Below, in pieces: positions 58,301 to 64,000 of a DNA stretch of 64,000 nucleotides. A program made the translations under genes and the position numbers. The stretch spans positions 2,194,798-2,258,797 of the forward strand of contig NZ_JH636434.1 of NCBI RefSeq assembly GCF_000255655.1, read 5' to 3'. Within the stretch, counting starts at the first letter, position 1; each line of letters starts with the position of its first letter. Below the pieces are notes generated by a model that made no database searches, was not told the DNA's origin, and saw only the letters and a program-made list of their open reading frames with translations. Source of the DNA: Schlesneria paludicola DSM 18645 (GTDB lineage Bacteria > Planctomycetota > Planctomycetia > Planctomycetales > Planctomycetaceae).

Positions 58301-58343
58301 TGGTGCAGTCGGTTCGGGTTTCAAGTTCCAAGGATCGTCTCGA

Positions 58344-59462
<1,119 letters not shown>

Positions 59463-59507
59463 GCCGACTGCGAAGCTCGCAAGCTCGTTGCGAATCGCAT
59501 GAATTTC

Positions 59508-59556
59508 AAAGCAGGATCGATCCTCAACAAGAGGAACGATCCTGCTTTCTTTTTTA
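59508..59556 (+). terminator. Rho-independent terminator of the DUF1559 gene
   Basis: A 12-bp perfect stem, AAAGCAGGATCG / CGATCCTGCTTT, with a 17-base loop, followed by CTTTTTT. It lies 45 bp after the stop codon. Confidence 0.9.
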
Positions 59557-59721
59557 TGTCCAACGAATGAGCGAACTTGGATGCAACACCAAACCCTTCA
59601 AAATGTTACGGACGGAGACGCAACAAAGAAAACGAGGAGCGTGAGGGCGACTGCAACAGAATCTTGCCGGTGCGCTCACGTTTCTGACGAGTGATGCGTA
59701 TCATGTGCGGCTCGCCGTAAG

Positions 59722-62106
59722 TTGTTTGCGGCGTTCTCAAATCCATTCGCTCTCAAAATCCCGGTGTCTCGATTGTCTGACTCTGCCTTCGATTCGTCGT
59801 GCGTGCCGATTGTCGCAATCAGGGGACCTGAAAAGCCATCGGTCGGAAAACTCGCATTGGTCCGCTCGCTACCAAGCGGCCTTGCCGACCGTTCACCTTG
59901 GTCATTGACTCAAACCTTTGGGCTCGTCCTGCTTCTCGTGGGTCATGTCCTTGGCGCAGGGGCATTCTCGAGCCTGCGTGCCGAGCCTGTCACGGTCGGA
60001 ACGCCAGACATTGGATGGGATGGAAATTACACCGTTGGACGCTGGACTCCCGTCAAAGTTCCAATTCACGTCCCGGCAGCCACGTCGGTGCAACTGAAGC
60101 TGAGCGCCGTTGATTCCGATGGAAATCGGGTGGGCTTTCAGGTTCCCGCGGCATCACTGACCGCAGGCGACCACCTGATCACAGGCCTGATCAAAGTCGG
60201 GCGACTCAATGGCGAGGTTGGAATCCAGGTGAATGACGGTACCGAGCAGCGTACCGCGCCCGGCACTGCCGATTGGCTGCGTGAACCGCTTCGTCCTTCG
60301 GTGCGTTTGATCGTGACGATCGGGCAGCCACAGGGATTTGTGTGGGAGAGCGATTCGTCGTTACGCGGAGTGGAAGTTCGCGTTGCCGACATCAAAGCCA
60401 GCGCCCTTCCGACGAACCCCTTGGCGTATGATTCGATCTCGGTGCTAGTCATTGCGGGTGCCGCCGAGCTTTCAACGGCGCAGGCGAAGGCAGTCCGGCA
60501 GTGGGTTGCCGGCGGCGGGCGGCTGATCATCTCGTTGCCGCAGGACGCATCGGCGGCACGGCAATCGATTCAATCCCTGTCGGATTGGCTTCCGGTTGCA
60601 GTCGGGGAACAACCGGTTGTCGTGCGTGAGTTCGCGGGCCTTGAGGCGTATGCCGCGAAGAACCTACGGATCCCTCACACGACCACCCTCTCCATTCCGA
60701 GTGTGCGTGTCGAAACGGGCGAGGTTCTGGCAGCCAGCCGATCCGATGCATTTCTGGTGCGGGCCCCGTTGGGTTTGGGAATGGTCACCGTGCTGGCGCT
60801 GGACCTGACGAAGCCTCCTTTGGTCGAATGGAAGGCGTTGCCTTCGCTCTGCGCGCGAATCGCCGGATTGGGAACGACAGGCGAATCGAACGAAAAAGCG
60901 GCCGCAAAAGGGACGCAGCTCAGTTCGACGGGAATCACAGATCTGCAAACGCAACTGAACGCGATTCAAGAGCATTTTGAAAAAGTCCAGCGGGGGTCGC
61001 CCTGGTTTACGATGACCTTAATGCTGGCCCTGATGATTGTGCTCGGACCACTCGATTACCTGCTGGTCCACCGCATTCTCAAGCGACCGCAGCTGACGTG
61101 GGTCACGTATCCGCTACTGGTGATCATTACAGCCGGATCGACAGCGTGGTTGGCCGTCAGTTGGAACGGCACGGCGCGTCATGCGAATCAACTGGACATT
61201 GTGAACGTCGATGTCGCCACCTCAACCGCAACCGGGCGTCATCTGGTTACGGTTTATAGTCCGGTGACTAGCCAGTCCGACGTTTCCGTGACGCCGCTGC
61301 CGTTGGTGGAAGGAACGAACGCGTCCAATTCGACTCAACTGATCTGGCAAGGGGTTCCCGAAGCCAATTTCGGCGGGATGCTGCGCCCGATGGGGATCGA
61401 ACAGGGTGCCAAATACTGGCAACAATCTGACGGTCAACTTTCAGAGCTTCCCGTGATGCAGTGGAGTTCGAAGGCGCTGGTCGCGCAGAGCGTGCAGTCT
61501 GTGCCGAATCTGGTCGAATGCGATTTGAAATCGTCTGCGACAGGTCGCTTGATCGGAACCATCACGCATCGCTTTTCGTCGCCCATCGAAGACTGGATGG
61601 TCGTGTACAAGAACGTTGTCTATCGACATCTGAAGCAGAAGGATGATGTCGCGACACTTCCATTGCCGTCGAAACAGGTCTGGCGCGTCGAACAGCCGGG
61701 TGTTCATTCACGCGAATTGCGGCCGTATTTAACGGGGATGATCACGATGGCCACACCGCGATTTGGCGAGCGGACGGTCACCGAAGTCACCCACCATCAG
61801 TCCACCTATGATCCGCTGTCGCTTGATCCGGCTAGCGTGATTCGAATTCTGACCTTTCATGACGAGGTGGGCGGCGAACGCTACACCGGATTGACGAATC
61901 AGTTACTGGGCAGTGAAGACTGTTCGCACCTGATGAAAATGGGTCGCGCGATCCTGGTTGGGCGATTGTCGCAACCGGTCGCGACCATTCAACAGGATCA
62001 GCAAGCGTTGGAGCCTGATCGGCAAGCGACATTCATTCGATTGATTCTTCCGGTGGCTCCCGCCAGCGAAGTCATTCGGGATCTGCGCCGGGTTGTTGAA
62101 GAGTGA
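59722..62106 (+). CDS. Large membrane protein paired with ABC ATPase (GldG-like)
   Basis: Up to 794 residues; the upstream start is a TTG and uncertain. In-frame TTG codons at 59857 and 59905, and a GTG at 59803, lie nearer the hydrophobic segment TFGLVLLLVGHVLGAGA. The middle has a DUF4350/GldG-like Rossmann section (SISVLVIAGAAELSTAQAKA, WVAGGGRLIISLP), and two hydrophobic helices lie near 430-485 (MTLMLALMIVLGPLDYLLV, YPLLVIITAGSTAWLAV). The remainder is beta-rich and probably outside the membrane. Its stop is 19 bp before the start of the ABC ATPase, so they likely form one operon. In gliding bacteroidetes GldG works with the GldA ATPase and GldF permease; no permease is visible here. Function is unproven. 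Confidence 0.75.
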   Translation: MFAAFSNPFALKIPVSRLSDSAFDSSCVPIVAIRGPEKPSVGKLALVRSLPSGLADRSPWSLTQTFGLVLLLVGHVLGAGAFSSLRAEPVTVGTPDIGWDGNYTVGRWTPVKVPIHVPAATSVQLKLSAVDSDGNRVGFQVPAASLTAGDHLITGLIKVGRLNGEVGIQVNDGTEQRTAPGTADWLREPLRPSVRLIVTIGQPQGFVWESDSSLRGVEVRVADIKASALPTNPLAYDSISVLVIAGAAELSTAQAKAVRQWVAGGGRLIISLPQDASAARQSIQSLSDWLPVAVGEQPVVVREFAGLEAYAAKNLRIPHTTTLSIPSVRVETGEVLAASRSDAFLVRAPLGLGMVTVLALDLTKPPLVEWKALPSLCARIAGLGTTGESNEKAAAKGTQLSSTGITDLQTQLNAIQEHFEKVQRGSPWFTMTLMLALMIVLGPLDYLLVHRILKRPQLTWVTYPLLVIITAGSTAWLAVSWNGTARHANQLDIVNVDVATSTATGRHLVTVYSPVTSQSDVSVTPLPLVEGTNASNSTQLIWQGVPEANFGGMLRPMGIEQGAKYWQQSDGQLSELPVMQWSSKALVAQSVQSVPNLVECDLKSSATGRLIGTITHRFSSPIEDWMVVYKNVVYRHLKQKDDVATLPLPSKQVWRVEQPGVHSRELRPYLTGMITMATPRFGERTVTEVTHHQSTYDPLSLDPASVIRILTFHDEVGGERYTGLTNQLLGSEDCSHLMKMGRAILVGRLSQPVATIQQDQQALEPDRQATFIRLILPVAPASEVIRDLRRVVEE

Positions 62107-62125
62107 TCGGGATCACGAGCAAACT

Positions 62126-63052
62126 ATGATTGAAACACGACAGCTAACGAAACGATACGGTCACCTGATCGCGGTCAACGAAATCAATCTCTCGCTGAAG
62201 GAAGGCGACGTCTTTGGTTTCATCGGGCCCAACGGATCGGGCAAAACGACGACCATGCGGATGATCGCAACGTTGCTGAGCCCCGACTACGGCGAGGCTT
62301 ACGTGTGCGGGAAATCGATTTACAATGACCCGCGCGAGATTCGCCGACTGGTCGGCTACATGCCCGACTTTTTCGGCGTGTATGACGATATGACTGTGAT
62401 CGAGTACCTCGAATTCTTCGCATCGACGTATCGCATTAACGGTCCCGGCCGACGAAAGATTTGTGAAGACAAGCTGGAACTGGTCGACATGGCCTTCAAA
62501 CGGGATGCCATGGTCAATCAGCTTTCACGCGGACAAACGCAGCGCATTGGACTGGCCAGAACGCTGCTTCACGAACCTCAAGTCCTGTTACTGGATGAAC
62601 CAGCCAGCGGTCTTGACCCTCGTGCCCGAATCGAAATTCGAAACCTGTTGAAGAAACTGGGCGAATTGAAGAAGACCGTGATCGTATCGAGTCACATTCT
62701 TCCCGAGTTGGCGGATGTTTGCACTCGCGTCGGCATGATCGAAAAAGGAAACCTGATCGTTGACGGTTACGTCGACGAAGTCATGCGAAAAGCGCGTCAG
62801 CAGATCATGCTGCAGATTCGAGTGAAGGATCGAATCGAAAAAGCGGCCGCGCTACTCGAAAAGAGCGATCTGGTGGCGAAGGTCGACATCGTCAAAGGCA
62901 CGATCGATACCACGCTGAAGGCCGACACATTCGACTACAGCGCCTTGCCAACAATGCTGATCACCGAGGGATTTCAGTTGACGCTTTTCCGTGAAGAAGA
63001 AGTGAATCTGGAAACGGCATTCATGTCATTGACGAAAGGACTGGTCCAGTAA
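62126..63052 (+). CDS. ABC transporter ATP-binding protein (GldA/CcmA type)
   Basis: 308 residues from the ATG at 62126; a start 11 codons earlier overlaps the upstream gene. Walker A is GPNGSGKTT (about 35-43), the signature LSRGQTQR is present, Walker B is VLLLDEP with a normal catalytic Glu, and the switch His is in SSHILPELAD. The C-terminal 80 residues are the accessory region seen in ABC-2 exporter ATPases. It sits directly after the 59722 membrane protein gene, probably as the energy-supplying subunit. The permease may lie elsewhere. Substrate unknown. Confidence 0.95.
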   Translation: MIETRQLTKRYGHLIAVNEINLSLKEGDVFGFIGPNGSGKTTTMRMIATLLSPDYGEAYVCGKSIYNDPREIRRLVGYMPDFFGVYDDMTVIEYLEFFASTYRINGPGRRKICEDKLELVDMAFKRDAMVNQLSRGQTQRIGLARTLLHEPQVLLLDEPASGLDPRARIEIRNLLKKLGELKKTVIVSSHILPELADVCTRVGMIEKGNLIVDGYVDEVMRKARQQIMLQIRVKDRIEKAAALLEKSDLVAKVDIVKGTIDTTLKADTFDYSALPTMLITEGFQLTLFREEEVNLETAFMSLTKGLVQ

Positions 63053-63116
63053 CACGGAGACGTTCCCGTTCTCATTGTTGCCGGTCAATCAACAGCACCG
63101 GAGATCACGGAGAGTC

Positions 63117-63157
63117 GCCGTTCACGGCCCAACGCGAGCGGGACAGTGAACGGTTAA
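63117..63157. repeat. Short inverted repeat, remnant of the dispersed family
   Basis: CCGTTCAC (63118-63125) and GTGAACGG (63146-63153) pair perfectly, with GCGGGACAG in the loop. It matches the outer arm of copies C and D with the core nearly lost. Confidence 0.5.
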
Positions 63158-63171
63158 TCATGGAGGATACG

Positions 63172-64000
63172 ATGGGTAAAGACTTGGGAGCGCACGCTCT
63201 GCATGAAACCTCGTCGGCACAGGATGTCACCCGCCTTTTGACATTTCTGGAAGAGCAGGGGACATTCCGATTTCCCACGCTGGCCAACGGCCTTTTCTCG
63301 GCAGCGGCCGGGGCTGGCGCGGAGTTCGAGGTCACTGGATATCGGCATGTCTGGGTTCGCGACAATATTCACATCGCCAATGCCCATGCCGAGTGGGGCG
63401 AGACGAACAAAGCGATTGCAGCGATCAGGTCACTGATGGCCTTTTATCTGGGCCATCAGCATCGACTGACCGACATCATCAGCGGCCGCGTTGATCCCAC
63501 TGAGCCGATGCATCGCCCTCATATCCGCTTCAATGGGGACCAGCTTCAAGAACTGGACGAGAAGTGGTCGCACGCGCAGAACGACGCGCTGGGTGCGTTC
63601 CTTTGGTTGTCAGGCAAACTGGCGCACGAATGCCAATGGTCGGCCGTAGAACTCAAGGTCTTGGACCTGATGGCGGAATACCTGCGAACGGTTGAGTTCT
63701 GGCAGGATGAGGACAGTGGCCACTGGGAAGAAGTTCGTAAAGTCGCCGCATCGAGCATTGGCGTCGTCACCGCCGCTCTGAATGTCTGGGGGGGCCGATT
63801 CGATCCTAACTTGAAGGAGCACGGGCAAAGGGCATTGGCGTCGATTCTGCCCTCGGAATGCATCCAGGCCGATCCTGCAAAATCGCGTCGATACGATGCG
63901 GCACTTTTGTTTCTGATTTATCCATATCGGGTGGTCTCTGGCTCGATGGCGGAACAAATTGTCCGCGATGTCACGACCAATTTGATGGGCGAGTATGGTG
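63172..64000 (+). CDS. Glycoside hydrolase family 15 / phosphorylase-kinase-like protein, cut by window edge
   Basis: 276 codons read from ATG 63172, preceded by GGAGG, to the last base without a stop. An ATG 12 bases earlier is in frame but leaves the GGAGG site inside the coding region. The segment YRHVWVRDNIHIANAHAEWG near 65-85 matches the catalytic-core start of GH15-related glucoamylases and the alpha subunit of phosphorylase kinase. FDP, EHGQRALASILP and SRRYDAALLFLIYP blocks also fit. GH15 enzymes remove glucose from alpha-glucan ends, but some members only bind. The rest of the gene, with the second catalytic Glu, is outside the window. Confidence 0.83.
   Translation, partial: MGKDLGAHALHETSSAQDVTRLLTFLEEQGTFRFPTLANGLFSAAAGAGAEFEVTGYRHVWVRDNIHIANAHAEWGETNKAIAAIRSLMAFYLGHQHRLTDIISGRVDPTEPMHRPHIRFNGDQLQELDEKWSHAQNDALGAFLWLSGKLAHECQWSAVELKVLDLMAEYLRTVEFWQDEDSGHWEEVRKVAASSIGVVTAALNVWGGRFDPNLKEHGQRALASILPSECIQADPAKSRRYDAALLFLIYPYRVVSGSMAEQIVRDVTTNLMGEYG

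Larger units (their letters stand above)
57283..58343. other. Long gene-less stretch upstream of DUF1559 gene
   Basis: About 1.06 kb with no convincing gene. It has repeat copy E (57513-57630). A T/A-rich segment at about 57970-58100 is unlike the neighbouring sequence. A stem-loop at 58270-58300 lies near the DUF1559 start. Confidence 0.5.

Overview
The window is most likely planctomycete chromosome, probably from the Planctomycetaceae group. The marks are a DUF1559 prepilin-like protein, very large secreted or membrane-anchored proteins without enzyme signatures, a squalene-cyclase-type repeat protein, large multi-domain hybrid histidine kinases, and many small lineage-type hypothetical proteins. 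No rRNA, tRNA, CRISPR array, phage region or complete insertion sequence was found. The only mobile-element gene is an IS5-type transposase cut by the left edge. Genus assignment is not possible from this sequence alone.

Layout: 1-314 holds the partial transposase. 711-1775 is a sigma-54 activator with no sensor domain. 2924-3862 holds two RRM RNA-binding proteins separated by a repeat element. 4073-6532 is a hybrid histidine kinase. 7373-11726 carries a bestrophin-like membrane protein, an alpha/beta-hydrolase fused to a CPXCG zinc ribbon, a prenyltransferase-repeat protein and an RluA pseudouridine synthase. 12048-23218 is a two-gene unit of 1113 and 2586 residues that appears to carry three copies of one extracellular module. 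23346-28403 is a minus-strand run of secreted and stress-type proteins: Gly-rich TPR protein, SnoaL-like protein, ferritin-like protein and small proteins. 28912-36860 is a two-kinase operon whose larger member has an array of 92-residue HAMP units. 37426-38722 holds a DUF4142 protein and a small basic protein. 39450-48425 is a 2991-residue cyclic beta-glucan synthase-like enzyme. 49337-52999 is a GntR/YtrA-type regulator with an ABC exporter and a membrane partner, preceded by a clear palindromic operator. 53267-57282 has a VIT/VWA protein, an isochorismatase-fold hydrolase and a lipoprotein. 58344-59462 is the DUF1559 protein. 59722-63052 pairs a membrane protein with an ABC ATPase. The right edge cuts a GH15/phosphorylase-kinase-like gene.

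A family of imperfect inverted repeats recurs between genes. Each copy is bounded by a GGGGACAGGCAC-type end and a GAGCCAGTCCCC-type end. There are seven copies plus one remnant, in two subfamilies that differ in their outer arms. This dispersed element, the triplicated surface module and the HAMP array with an altered receiver in its partner kinase are the most interesting features here.
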